From: Rufibacter sp. LB8
GTDB lineage: Bacteria > Bacteroidota > Bacteroidia > Cytophagales > Hymenobacteraceae
Assembly (NCBI RefSeq): GCF_014876185.1
Contig: NZ_JADALJ010000001.1
Coordinates: 2,771,501 to 2,835,500 of the forward strand
Direction of reading: 5' to 3'
Length of the DNA: 64,000 bases
Shown here: positions 53,308 to 61,245 of the stretch, piece by piece
Layout: each line of letters starts with the position of its first letter
Position numbering within the stretch: the first letter of the stretch is position 1
Notes under the pieces: generated by a model
Told to the model about the DNA's origin: nothing
Databases searched by the model: none
The model's input: only the letters and a program-made list of their open reading frames with translations
Made by a program: the position numbers and the translations under genes

Positions 53308-53349
53308 TAGAGTCCTGAGTCTTGGGTTCTGAGTCCTGAGTTTGGAATG

Positions 53350-53387
53350 CGTTTTCGGACTCATTTCTAATAACGAGGCCAAAAACT
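53350..53387. repeat. dispersed palindrome copy 33 (diverged)
   Basis: Forward asymmetric form with CTAATA replacing the centre. Confidence 0.7.
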
Positions 53388-53401
53388 CAAATTATTTTAT
53401 T

Positions 53402-53561
53402 GCGCATTCCGTCCCCCTTTGAAGGGGGTAGGGGGATGATAAGGTCTTCCGAAAAAGCTGGGTTCTAAATCAAAGGCAATTAATTAGGTTTTCGGGAATG
53501 CCAATTATCCAAAAGAGTAATCATCCCCCTACCCCCTTCAAAGGGGGACGGAATGCGTGGA
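53402..53561. repeat. inverted-repeat element type D, copy 2 (about 160 bp)
   Basis: GCATTCCGTCCCCCTTTGAA with GGGGGATGATAAGG at the left and ATCATCCCCCTACCCCCTTC with GGGGGACGGAATGCG at the right. The arms match copy 1 (15197-15365), while the interior does not. Confidence 0.75.
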
Positions 53562-53652
53562 AACATATTTTGAGTTGAAACTTTAGACAAGTCAGTTTCC
53601 TATCAATTAATGCATCATGATTATCTACAACAATTACCACCCCATAAACTAA

Positions 53653-55095
53653 ATGCTGCACCTCCAGAACTTCCTCAACGGCACCTTCTCCCCTCCCATT
53701 TCTGGCAACTACCTGCCCAACATCAAGCCAGCCACGGGCGAGGTCTTCTCCCAGATTCCTGATTCTGAGGAACAGGATGTGCAGGCAGCAGTAGAAGCAG
53801 CCAAGGCGGCGTTTCCGGCGTGGGCAGGCTTGCCGGCGGAGAAGCGGGGACGGTATCTGGTGCGGCTGTCGGAGTTGATTGACCAGAACTTGGAACGGCT
53901 GGCTGAGGCAGAAACCATGGATAACGGTAAACCGCTTTCCCTGGCCAAGACCGTGGATATTCCTAGGGCCAGCAGCAATATGCATTTCTTCGGGACGGGC
54001 ATTCAGCATTTTGCATCTGAAGCACACATGATGGAAGGTGTGGCGGTGAATTACACTGTAAGAAAACCGCTGGGCGTGGTAGCCTGCATTTCGCCGTGGA
54101 ACTTACCGCTCTACCTGTTCACCTGGAAGATTGCCCCCGCCCTGGCCGCCGGAAACTGCGTGGTCGCCAAACCTTCAGAAATCACGCCCTACACCGCCCA
54201 CCTGCTGGCTGAATTATGTGTGGAGGCCGAGTTACCCGCGGGGGTGCTGAACATTGTGCACGGCACCGGCCCCAAAGTAGGCGCGGCCTTGGTAGAGCAC
54301 CCCGACGTGAAAGCCATCTCGTTCACCGGCGGCACTCAAACCGGCAAAACCATCGCGCGCACGGCGGCCCCTATGTTCAAAAAACTGTCTCTGGAACTGG
54401 GCGGCAAGAACGCCACGGTCATCTTCGCCGACTGTGATTTTGAGAAAACGGTGGCGGGCGCGGTGCAGGCCGCCTTCGCCAACCAAGGCCAAATCTGCCT
54501 CTGCGGCTCGCGCATTCTGGTGGAGCGCTCCCTGTATGATAAGTTTAAAGAAGCTTTTTTACAACGCGTACAAACCTTAACCTTAGGCGACCCGCTGCAA
54601 CCTGATACCAAAATGGGTGCCTTGGTCTCAGAAGCACATCTTCAAAAAGTGTTGTCTTACATAGAACTAGCCAAAGAAGAAGGCGGCACCCTGCTCACCG
54701 GCGGGGAACGCGTACACTTGGAAGGCCGCTGCGCCAACGGCTATTTCCTGCAGCCCACCGTCTTTGAGAACCTGCCCCACAACTGCCGCACCAACACAGA
54801 GGAAATCTTCGGACCAGTAGTCACGCTGCAACCGTTTGACACCGAGGAAGAAGCCCTCGCCTACGCCAACATCACCGAATACGGCCTCGCTGCCTCCGTC
54901 TGGACCCAAGATGTCACCCGCGCGCACCGGGTCTCGCATGCCCTGCAAGCCGGCATTGTCTGGGTGAACACGTGGCTCCTGCGTGATTTGCGCACACCGT
55001 TTGGCGGCACCAAGCAAAGCGGCGTGGGCCGCGAAGGCGGTTGGGAAGCGCTTCGGTTTTTCACGGAGCAGCAAAATGTGTGTATTAAAATTTGA
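53653..55095 (+). CDS. aldehyde dehydrogenase, probable 2-aminomuconate 6-semialdehyde dehydrogenase
   Basis: A 480-residue NAD-dependent enzyme. Cofactor and catalytic blocks: SPWNLPLYLFTWKIAPALAA, SFTGGTQTGKTIARTAAP, KLSLELGGKNATVIF (Glu of the active site) and NQGQICLCGSRILVE (catalytic Cys in GQICLC). The sequence is of the aminomuconate/hydroxymuconate semialdehyde dehydrogenase type. Together with ACMSD and HAAO, it converts 2-aminomuconate semialdehyde to 2-aminomuconate. It closes the kynurenine region on the right. Confidence 0.92.
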   Translation: MLHLQNFLNGTFSPPISGNYLPNIKPATGEVFSQIPDSEEQDVQAAVEAAKAAFPAWAGLPAEKRGRYLVRLSELIDQNLERLAEAETMDNGKPLSLAKTVDIPRASSNMHFFGTGIQHFASEAHMMEGVAVNYTVRKPLGVVACISPWNLPLYLFTWKIAPALAAGNCVVAKPSEITPYTAHLLAELCVEAELPAGVLNIVHGTGPKVGAALVEHPDVKAISFTGGTQTGKTIARTAAPMFKKLSLELGGKNATVIFADCDFEKTVAGAVQAAFANQGQICLCGSRILVERSLYDKFKEAFLQRVQTLTLGDPLQPDTKMGALVSEAHLQKVLSYIELAKEEGGTLLTGGERVHLEGRCANGYFLQPTVFENLPHNCRTNTEEIFGPVVTLQPFDTEEEALAYANITEYGLAASVWTQDVTRAHRVSHALQAGIVWVNTWLLRDLRTPFGGTKQSGVGREGGWEALRFFTEQQNVCIKI

Positions 55096-55173
55096 AGATT
55101 TGAAAATGTGGAGATTTGAAGATTTGGAAAGGTGAAGATTTGGAAAGGTGAAGATTTGAAAATGTGGAGATTG
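55096..55173. repeat. GAAGATTTG(G/A)AAA tandem repeat
   Basis: About five imperfect 16-18 bp units such as TTTGAAGATTTGGAAAGG directly after the dehydrogenase stop. It is AT-rich low-complexity DNA. Confidence 0.7.
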
Positions 55174-55211
55174 CGTTTTCGGCTCCATTTCCAGAAACGA
55201 AGCCAAAAACG
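55174..55211. repeat. dispersed palindrome copy 34
   Basis: Forward asymmetric form directly after the tandem repeat. Confidence 0.87.
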
Positions 55212-55300
55212 CATTAACGCAGTCCCTTCTCCCACTGGGAGAAGGTTAGGATGAGGGACTATTCTCACTTTTCCTCCCGCAATCTCGCTCCCTCACTCCT

Positions 55301-55612
55301 CGCTCTTCCGGATTTCTAATCCGGAAGCTATCTGTCGGGGATTTCTAATCCCCGCGCCTGGCAAGGCGCAAATAAGGTAGTAAATTTAGTAGATATACGT
55401 GGGTTCGCTGCTAGCGCAGCGAGGGTAGTCTGGAGACTACCCGTTATCCATTAGACACGAGTGACCGCTGCGCTCAACACTCGCGCCAGCGGATTAATTG
55501 ATAATTGCTGATTGTTCATCGTTGATGATTTCCAATTCAAAAAACAATCAACAATAAGCAATCAGCAATTTCCCCGTTTTCGGCTTCATTTCCAGAAACG
55601 AAGCCAAAAACG
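55301..55612 (+). repeat. composite repeat, full copy A (about 310 bp)
   Basis: Ordered modules: TCCGGATTTCTAATCCGGA palindrome, CGGGGATTTCTAATCCCCG palindrome, GCCTGGCAAGGC, a GCGAGGGTAG...CTACCC hairpin, CGCTGCGCTCAACACTCGCG, TTGTTCAT/CAATCAACAA modules, and a dispersed palindrome at the end. The reverse complement of the whole series, colinear, lies at 59376-59690. Confidence 0.8.
55575..55612. repeat. dispersed palindrome copy 35
   Basis: Forward asymmetric form closing composite repeat A. Read through, it gives a false N-terminal extension of the DPP-IV gene. Confidence 0.87.
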
Positions 55613-55685
55613 AACGTTCTTTCGGCGGGAGCCAATCTTAAAATATTTGCCTAAATTTAAGGCTACGAACTCAACAAACAGATAC

Positions 55686-57884
55686 ATGAATCATAAACTT
55701 CACCAATGGCTGCTGGCCGTGGTCTGCCTCACGTTTGCCGTGGGGGCGCAGGCGCAACAGAAACAGGACATCACCTTAGAAGACATTTTCAGGAAAGGCA
55801 CGTTTCAGGCGCGGTCAGTGTACGGCGTGAACTGGATGCGTAACGGCCAATATTACTCTAGCCAAGTGCCCGACCAAGCCAACAAAGCCGTGGACATTGC
55901 GCAGGTAGACGTGACCACGGGCCAGCCGGTGAGCAACATCATTGAGGGCGAGGCTCTGAAAGTTGACGGCAAGGTGCTGGACTATGACAACTACAGCTTC
56001 AGTGCCGACGAGACCAAAATCTTGTTTGAAACAGAGCACGAGCCCATTTACCGCCGAAGCAGCAAAGGCCACTTCTACGTATATGACCGCGCCAGCAAGA
56101 AACTGCAGAAGCTGAGCCAAGGCGGAAAACAGAGCTACGCCACGTTCTCGCCGGACAACAAGTTTGTGGCCTTCGTGCGCGACAACAATTTGTTTTACGT
56201 GGATTTAGCCACCATGCAGGAACGCCAAATCACCACAGACGGAAAGTGGAATTTCATCATCAACGGCGGTACCGATTGGGTGTATGAAGAGGAATTCGGG
56301 TTTGCGCAGGCGTTCTTCTGGTCGCCGCAGGGGAACCAGATTGCCTTCTACAAGTTCGATGAAACCCAGGTACCCGAATACAACATGCAGATGTGGGGCC
56401 CGCTGTATCCGCAGGACTACAAGTTCAAATACCCGAAGGCCGGTGAGAAAAACGCCATCGTGACCATCTATACTTTCGACCTTGGCTCCGGCAAAACCAC
56501 CAAGATGGATACCGGCACTGAAACCGACCAGTACATTCCGCGCATCAACTGGACCAACACGGCCAACCTGTTGTCTATCAGAAGGATGAACCGTCTGCAG
56601 AATACATTGGAGATTCTGCACGCCAACAGCCAAACCGGCCAAAGCAAGGTCATCCTCATCGAAAAAGACAAAGCCTACATTGACATCACCGATGATTTGA
56701 CCTACCTGGCCAACGGCAAGCATTTTGTGCAGAGCTCAGAGAAAGACGGGTTCAACCACCTGTACCTCTATGACATGAACGGCAAACTGGTGCGTCAAAT
56801 CACGAAGGGCAACTGGGAAGTGAGCAGCTTCTACGGCGTGGACGAGAAAAACGGGCTGGTGTATTTCACTTCTACGGAGGTGTCGCCGCTGGAACGGCAT
56901 TTGTACAGCATGGGCCTGAACGGGAAGAACAAGAAGAGCCTCACGCCCGCCAAAGGAACGCACACCATCAACCTGAGCCGCGATTTCAAATATTACTTAG
57001 ACTACCATTCCACCATTCACACGCCCACCGTGGTGAGCCTGCACACCAATGACGGCAAGCAGGTGAAAGTGCTGGAAGACAACCTCAGACTAAACAACAT
57101 TCTGGGCAATTTCAACATGCCCAAGGCCGAGTTCTTCCAGTTCAAATCTACGGACAACACCACCCTGAACGGCTACACCTTAAAGCCCACCAACTTCGAC
57201 CCGAACAAGAAATACCCCGTATTGATGTTCCTGTACGGCGGCCCCGGCAGCCAGGAAGTAGTGGATAGCTGGCGCGGTCGCAATTATCTGTGGCACAGCA
57301 TGCTCACCCAGAAAGGCTACATTGTGACCGTGATTGATAACCGCGGTACCGGCGGCCGTGGCGCAGATTTCAAGAAAGTAACCTACGGCAACCTGGGCCA
57401 CTACGAGACCATTGACCAGATTGAAGGTGCCAAATACATGGGCAACCTGCCGTACGTGGACAAAAACCGCATCGGGATTTGGGGCTGGAGCTTCGGGGGT
57501 TATATGAGTTCGTTGGCCATCACCAAGGGCGCCGATGTGTTCAAGGCCGCCATTGCCGTGGCACCCGTGACCAACTGGCGCTTCTATGACACCATTTACA
57601 CCGAGCGCTTCCTGAAAACCCCGCAGGAAAATGCCAAGGGCTATGATGAGAACTCACCGGTTTTCTACGCGGACCGCATGAAAGGCAAGTACCTGTTAAT
57701 CCACGGCACCGGCGATGACAATGTGCATTTCCAGAATTCCGTGGAGATGACCAACGCCCTGGTGAAAGCCAACCGTCCGTTTGAGAGCGCCTATTATCCT
57801 AACCGGAACCACGGCATCAGCGGCGGCAATACCAGCATTCACCTGTTTACCCAGATGACAGACTTCGTGTTGAGGAATTTGTAG
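55686..57884 (+). CDS. dipeptidyl peptidase IV family serine peptidase
   Basis: A 732-residue S9B peptidase that removes Xaa-Pro/Ala dipeptides. Signal peptide (MNHKLHQWLLAVVCLTFAVG), an eight-bladed propeller region (about 45-480), and the catalytic domain with nucleophile motif GWSFGGYMS, Asp in GTGDDNVHF and His in NRNHGISGG. ATG 55686 is preferred; the longer frame (55512) reads through a repeat. It is likely periplasmic, in peptide degradation. A terminator follows. Confidence 0.95.
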   Translation: MNHKLHQWLLAVVCLTFAVGAQAQQKQDITLEDIFRKGTFQARSVYGVNWMRNGQYYSSQVPDQANKAVDIAQVDVTTGQPVSNIIEGEALKVDGKVLDYDNYSFSADETKILFETEHEPIYRRSSKGHFYVYDRASKKLQKLSQGGKQSYATFSPDNKFVAFVRDNNLFYVDLATMQERQITTDGKWNFIINGGTDWVYEEEFGFAQAFFWSPQGNQIAFYKFDETQVPEYNMQMWGPLYPQDYKFKYPKAGEKNAIVTIYTFDLGSGKTTKMDTGTETDQYIPRINWTNTANLLSIRRMNRLQNTLEILHANSQTGQSKVILIEKDKAYIDITDDLTYLANGKHFVQSSEKDGFNHLYLYDMNGKLVRQITKGNWEVSSFYGVDEKNGLVYFTSTEVSPLERHLYSMGLNGKNKKSLTPAKGTHTINLSRDFKYYLDYHSTIHTPTVVSLHTNDGKQVKVLEDNLRLNNILGNFNMPKAEFFQFKSTDNTTLNGYTLKPTNFDPNKKYPVLMFLYGGPGSQEVVDSWRGRNYLWHSMLTQKGYIVTVIDNRGTGGRGADFKKVTYGNLGHYETIDQIEGAKYMGNLPYVDKNRIGIWGWSFGGYMSSLAITKGADVFKAAIAVAPVTNWRFYDTIYTERFLKTPQENAKGYDENSPVFYADRMKGKYLLIHGTGDDNVHFQNSVEMTNALVKANRPFESAYYPNRNHGISGGNTSIHLFTQMTDFVLRNL

Positions 57885-57904
57885 GCTGAGTTTTTTGAAC
57901 AGTG

Positions 57905-57940
57905 AAAAGCGCCAGTTCTTTTAGGAGAGCTGGCGCTTTT
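57905..57940 (+). terminator. DPP-IV terminator
   Basis: AAAAGCGCCAG and CTGGCGCTTTT form an 11 bp stem, 21 bp after the stop. It abuts palindrome copy 36. Confidence 0.8.
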
Positions 57941-57941
57941 G

Positions 57942-57980
57942 CGTTTTTGGCTTCGTTTTCAGAAATGAGCCTGAAAACAG
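57942..57980. repeat. dispersed palindrome copy 36
   Basis: Reverse asymmetric form directly after the terminator. Confidence 0.85.
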
Positions 57981-57984
57981 GAAA

Positions 57985-58021
57985 GACACTCGTAGGAGCT
58001 GCGCACACTACGAGGTCATAG
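57985..58021. repeat. short hairpin repeat, copy B
   Basis: GACACTCGTAGGAGCTGCGC continues to CACTACGAGG; it matches the unit at 4561-4599. Confidence 0.65.
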
Positions 58022-58049
58022 TATGTGTTCCATTTAAAATAGCGGCAGC

Positions 58050-58276
58050 TAAAAGCGGATTCTCCCCTTGGGGATTGCACTAACGAAAGTTTGCAGAAAC
58101 TTGCGATGCTTTAGAAAAGGCATACGCATTTCGTCCCCCTTTGAAGGGGGACGAAATGCGTCAAATCAGGAATGCGTGCGGGCGCATGCGATACGCCCGC
58201 ACTACAGAATCTACAAATTCTCTCTCCTGTGTAAACACCCCTCTGCGCTCCCCTCAAGGGGAGAATCTGCGTTTAT
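58050..58276. repeat. short relative of the 17268-17604 element
   Basis: Outer ends AGCGGATTCTCCCCTTGGGG and CCTCAAGGGGAGAATCTGCG are inverted repeats like those of the larger element. The middle holds a perfect palindrome with CGCATTTCGTCCCCC and GGGGGACGAAATGCG arms (58126-58161) and a GCGGGCG...CGCCCGC hairpin. Confidence 0.65.
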
Positions 58277-58315
58277 CTGTTTTCAGCTCCGTTTCCAAAT
58301 TAGAGCCCAAAAACG
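58277..58315. repeat. dispersed palindrome copy 37 (diverged)
   Basis: CTGTTTTCAGCTCCGTTTC with a diverged right arm, next to the TACTTGCTACC word. Confidence 0.7.
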
Positions 58316-58348
58316 GAGCCCGTCTTGCTACTTGCTACCTGATACTTG

Positions 58349-59311
58349 CTACCCTTGAAAACTAGCGCGTTGCAGGCGGTCGTTGATGGCACGGCCGAGG
58401 CCTTGTTCTGGCATAGGTTCCGCTAAAATGAGGTCAATGTTCAAGCCGTCCAAGGAGCGGAGGGCGGAGAAAAGATGGCGGGCGGCCTCGGCGAGGTTAC
58501 CGGTGGCGGAGAGTTGTACTTGTTGGTCTAGCGGCACGTTGGGGTAGAGGCCTTGGAGGGAAATAATGCCCACACGCTCAGGGTTCACTGCTTGCAGGTT
58601 ATCTGAGATGGAGCCTAACAGCACTTTTATGCGCGGGGAATAATGGCTGCTGAGCATGCCGGGCGCGGCGGGGTTGGAGGACGAGGTCTTGATTTTCGCT
58701 TTGGAGATTTGCACCACGTCTTCCAGGTCTTCTAATGCCAATCCGCCCAGGCGGAGCACTTCCACCTGGTGGCCGTCTAGCCGAATAATGGTAGATTCAA
58801 TCCCTATGTGGCTGGCACCGCCGTCTAAGATGTAGGGTAATCTATTTCCTAATTGGTCCTGCACGTGTTGCGCGGTGGTGGGGCTCACGTACCCGAACGG
58901 GTTCGCGCTGGGCGCCGCCAAGGGGAACGGCAGGCTTTGCAACAACTTCAGCGTGAGCGGGTGGTGGGGAATTCTCACGCCAACTGAGTCATGGCCAGAC
59001 GTTACCAGCAGCGGCACGTGCTCGGCTTTGGGAAGAATGAGCGTTAATGGGCCGGGCATGAACTTCTCCGCCAGCAGGTAGGCCACATCGGGTACTTCGC
59101 GGGCTATTTTGGAAAGTTCGGCTACGGAATGTGTGTGGACAATGAGCGGGTCAAAGGCAGGGCGGTTCTTCGCCTCAAAGATTTTGACCACGGCGGCTTC
59201 ATCATAGGCGTTGGCGGCCAGGCCGTACACCGTTTCGGTGGGGATGGCCACTAATTCGCCCTGCGATAAAAAAGAAGCGGCCCGCGCTATGTCTCTGCCA
59301 ATCTCTGCCAT
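58349..59311 (-). CDS. L-threonylcarbamoyladenylate synthase (Sua5/TsaC family)
   Basis: A 320-residue protein that makes threonylcarbamoyl-AMP for the t6A modification of tRNA. The YrdC-like core spans about 1-200, with PTETVYGLAANAY, KNRPAFDPLIVH and AAPSANPFGYVSPTTAQHV. The C-terminal Sua5-specific domain follows the SSSNPAAPGMLSSHYSPR linker. The two-domain length identifies the Sua5 rather than the short TsaC form. A TAGCTTTG box lies 18 bp upstream of the start. Confidence 0.95.
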   Translation of the reverse strand: MAEIGRDIARAASFLSQGELVAIPTETVYGLAANAYDEAAVVKIFEAKNRPAFDPLIVHTHSVAELSKIAREVPDVAYLLAEKFMPGPLTLILPKAEHVPLLVTSGHDSVGVRIPHHPLTLKLLQSLPFPLAAPSANPFGYVSPTTAQHVQDQLGNRLPYILDGGASHIGIESTIIRLDGHQVEVLRLGGLALEDLEDVVQISKAKIKTSSSNPAAPGMLSSHYSPRIKVLLGSISDNLQAVNPERVGIISLQGLYPNVPLDQQVQLSATGNLAEAARHLFSALRSLDGLNIDLILAEPMPEQGLGRAINDRLQRASFQG

Positions 59312-59328
59312 GGTGCTGTAAAGTTTCG

Positions 59329-59336
59329 CAAAGCTA
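59329..59336 (-). promoter_or_regulatory. putative -7 box of the Sua5/TsaC gene
   Basis: TAGCTTTG on the minus strand fits TAnnTTTG and lies 18 bp ahead of the ATG at 59311, predicting a very short leader. Confidence 0.45.
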
Positions 59337-59375
59337 CTACGTTACCGGTTGATTTTCAGCTATGGGTTTGAATTT

Positions 59376-59414
59376 CTGTTTTTGGCTTCGTTTCTGGAAA
59401 GGAGCACGAAAACG
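59376..59414. repeat. dispersed palindrome copy 38 (diverged)
   Basis: Reverse asymmetric form with GGAGCACGAAAACGG at the right; it ends composite repeat B. Confidence 0.75.
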
Positions 59415-59690
59415 GGTGAATGGTTGATTGTTTCTTGTTGATTGTTATTTGAGATAAAGCCCTGTAACAATGAACAACCCCCAATCAATAATTAATCTGC
59501 TGGCGCAAGTGTTTAGCGCAGCGGTCACGCGTGTCTGTGGATGATGGGTAGTCTCCTGACTTCCCTCGCTGTAAAGCAGTGAAACCACGCATTGCTACTT
59601 TTTGTGGTAACCAACTTGCGCCTTGCCAGGCGCGGGGATTGGAAATCCCCGACAGCGTACTTCCGGATTAGAAATCCTGAAGAGCAAGGG
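59376..59690 (-). repeat. composite repeat, full copy B (inverted)
   Basis: Read on the minus strand it carries the same modules in the same order as copy A (55301-55612). Examples are TCAGGATTTCTAATCCGGAA, GGGGATTTCCAATCCCC, GCGCCTGGCAAGGCGCAA, GACCGCTGCGCTAAACACTT and the closing dispersed palindrome. The pair flanks the DPP-IV and Sua5 genes as inverted repeats about 4 kb apart. Confidence 0.78.
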
Positions 59691-59797
59691 ACTCCAAACA
59701 TCCATCGGCAAGAGTTTGGAGACTCGCGCCAGAAAAAGAAAATCCGCATCCCCTCACCCTAACCCTCTCCCAGGGGGAGAGGGAATTTTGGCTTATG

Positions 59798-59836
59798 CGT
59801 TTTTGGCCTCGTTTCTGGAAATGAGCCTAAAAACAG
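59798..59836. repeat. dispersed palindrome copy 39
   Basis: Reverse asymmetric form downstream of the cysteine desulfurase gene. Confidence 0.85.
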
Positions 59837-59907
59837 AAATCCCCGCCGGGTTGGGCAGGGATTTCAAAAATATTATCGCCTAGAAACGAATTACTGAAAA
59901 TTAACCG

Positions 59908-61059
59908 CTACACCGTCTCTTTCTGGTACAGTTTTGCTAAGGTAGCCACGGCGTAGTCAATCTCGGCGTCGGTGTTGTATTTGCTGAAGGAGAAGCGCAC
60001 GTTGCCGCGGTTCATGTCTGCGTTTAGGGCGCGGAGCACGTGGGAACCTAGGTCCACGCCGCTGGTGCAGGCGCTACCGCCGGAGGCTGATATTTTGCTG
60101 ATGTCCAAGTTGAAGAGCAGCATCTCGTTCATCTCTGAGGCGGGCAGGCTCACGTTTAGAACGGTGTACAAGCTTTTATCCCCGAATTCAGAAAGGCCGT
60201 TGAATTGTACGTCTTCTATCTGTTCACGCAGTTTTGAAACCATGCGGTCTTTGAGGGCTTGGATGTGCTGGTGGTGCGCGTCCATGTCGCGGTAGGCAAT
60301 CTCCAGGGCTTTGGCCAGACCAATAATGCCGTACACGTTCTCGGTGCCGCCGCGCATGTTACGTTCCTGCGAACCGCCCTGGATCAACGGGTGAATTTTG
60401 ATGCCAGAATCGACATAAATAAACCCTACGCCTTTTGGCCCGTGGAATTTATGCGCAGAACCTACCAGGAAATTCGCCCCAAAGGTCTGCACGTCATGCT
60501 TGTAATGGGCCATGGTCTGTACCGTGTCTGAGTGCAGGATGGCGTCATAGCGTTGGCAAATGGCCGAGATGGCGGCAATGTCATTGAGGTTGCCAATCTC
60601 GTTGTTGGCGTGCATGATGGAGACGAAGCTGCGGGGCTTGGTGGAGAGAATATCTTCCAAATGCTCTAGGTCCAGTTCGCCTTGCTCGTTTACGCGCAGG
60701 AGCGTGAGTACAATCTCGCCGTTTTTCTCCAGCACTTCCAGGGAATGCAAGACCGCGTGGTGCTCTAGCGGCGAGGTGATGGCGTGTTTGATATTCTGGC
60801 TTTTGATGGTGCAGATAATGGCCAGGTTGTCAGCCTCTGTGCCGCCGGAGGTGAAGAAAATCTCTGACGGAGAAGCGTTCAGCAAGTTGGCCACTGTTTT
60901 GCGGGCGCCTTCCAGGGCGGCGCGCACCTGTCGGCCGTGGGCGTGTATGGAAGATGGGTTTCCGAAGTGCTCCAGCATGAAGGGCGCCATGGTGTCAAAC
61001 ACTTCTCTGTCTAGCGGGGTGGTGGCCGCATTATCTAAATATACACGCGTGAATTCCAT
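59908..61059 (-). CDS. cysteine desulfurase, NifS/IscS-like
   Basis: A 383-residue PLP enzyme that moves sulfur from cysteine to acceptors for Fe-S cluster or thionucleoside synthesis. N-terminal VYLDNAATTPLDREV, the PLP lysine in GSAHKFHGPKGVGFIYV, and the persulfide Cys in SGGSACTSGVDLGSH near residue 328. The short active-site loop (no long insertion) is NifS/IscS-like (group I). No isc/suf genes lie alongside it; the specific acceptor is unknown. Confidence 0.94.
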   Translation of the reverse strand: MEFTRVYLDNAATTPLDREVFDTMAPFMLEHFGNPSSIHAHGRQVRAALEGARKTVANLLNASPSEIFFTSGGTEADNLAIICTIKSQNIKHAITSPLEHHAVLHSLEVLEKNGEIVLTLLRVNEQGELDLEHLEDILSTKPRSFVSIMHANNEIGNLNDIAAISAICQRYDAILHSDTVQTMAHYKHDVQTFGANFLVGSAHKFHGPKGVGFIYVDSGIKIHPLIQGGSQERNMRGGTENVYGIIGLAKALEIAYRDMDAHHQHIQALKDRMVSKLREQIEDVQFNGLSEFGDKSLYTVLNVSLPASEMNEMLLFNLDISKISASGGSACTSGVDLGSHVLRALNADMNRGNVRFSFSKYNTDAEIDYAVATLAKLYQKETV

Positions 61060-61114
61060 TTCTTTAACAGCAACAGCAACAGGTAAAACAAAAACGGGTC
61101 ATAGCTTTTTGGTA

Positions 61115-61155
61115 GCAGGGAACGGGTAGCAAGTAGCACGTATCAAGTAGCAGGA
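61115..61155. repeat. TACTTGCTACC word, inverted
   Basis: GGGTAGCAAGTAGCACGTAT and TCAAGTAGCAGG, related to the repeats at 24425-24560 and 58325-58355. Confidence 0.55.
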
Positions 61156-61198
61156 CTTTTCGTGCAAGTACTTCCTTATATAATATGAAGTAATTTTC

Positions 61199-61237
61199 CG
61201 TTTTCGGGCTCAATTCTGGAAACGAGCCCGAAAACAG
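61199..61237. repeat. dispersed palindrome copy 40
   Basis: Symmetric form between the glmM stop and the cysteine desulfurase start. Confidence 0.87.
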
Positions 61238-61245
61238 AAAATGCT

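Larger units (their letters stand above)
53308..53652. other. repeat-filled gap of 345 bp
   Basis: No gene is seen. The gap holds a short GAGTCCTGAGT direct repeat (53309-53343), dispersed palindrome copy 33 and the type D inverted-repeat element. Confidence 0.65.
55096..55685. other. repeat-filled gap of 590 bp
   Basis: No gene is seen. The gap holds a tandem repeat, palindromes 34 and 35, a CTTCTCCC/GGGAGAAG hairpin (55224-55246) and full composite repeat copy A. Confidence 0.7.
57885..58348. other. repeat-filled gap of 464 bp
   Basis: No gene is seen. The gap holds the DPP-IV terminator, palindromes 36 and 37, short hairpin repeat copy B, and an element with CGGATTCTCCCCTTG ends and an inner perfect palindrome. 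Confidence 0.7.
59312..59907. other. repeat-filled gap of 596 bp
   Basis: No gene is seen. The gap holds composite repeat copy B, palindromes 38 and 39 and a CCTCACCCTAACCCTCTCCC hairpin (59751-59785). Confidence 0.7.

Noticed and set aside
55512-55685. N-terminal extension of the DPP-IV gene
   Set aside because: It reads through composite repeat A; the signal peptide begins at 55686.
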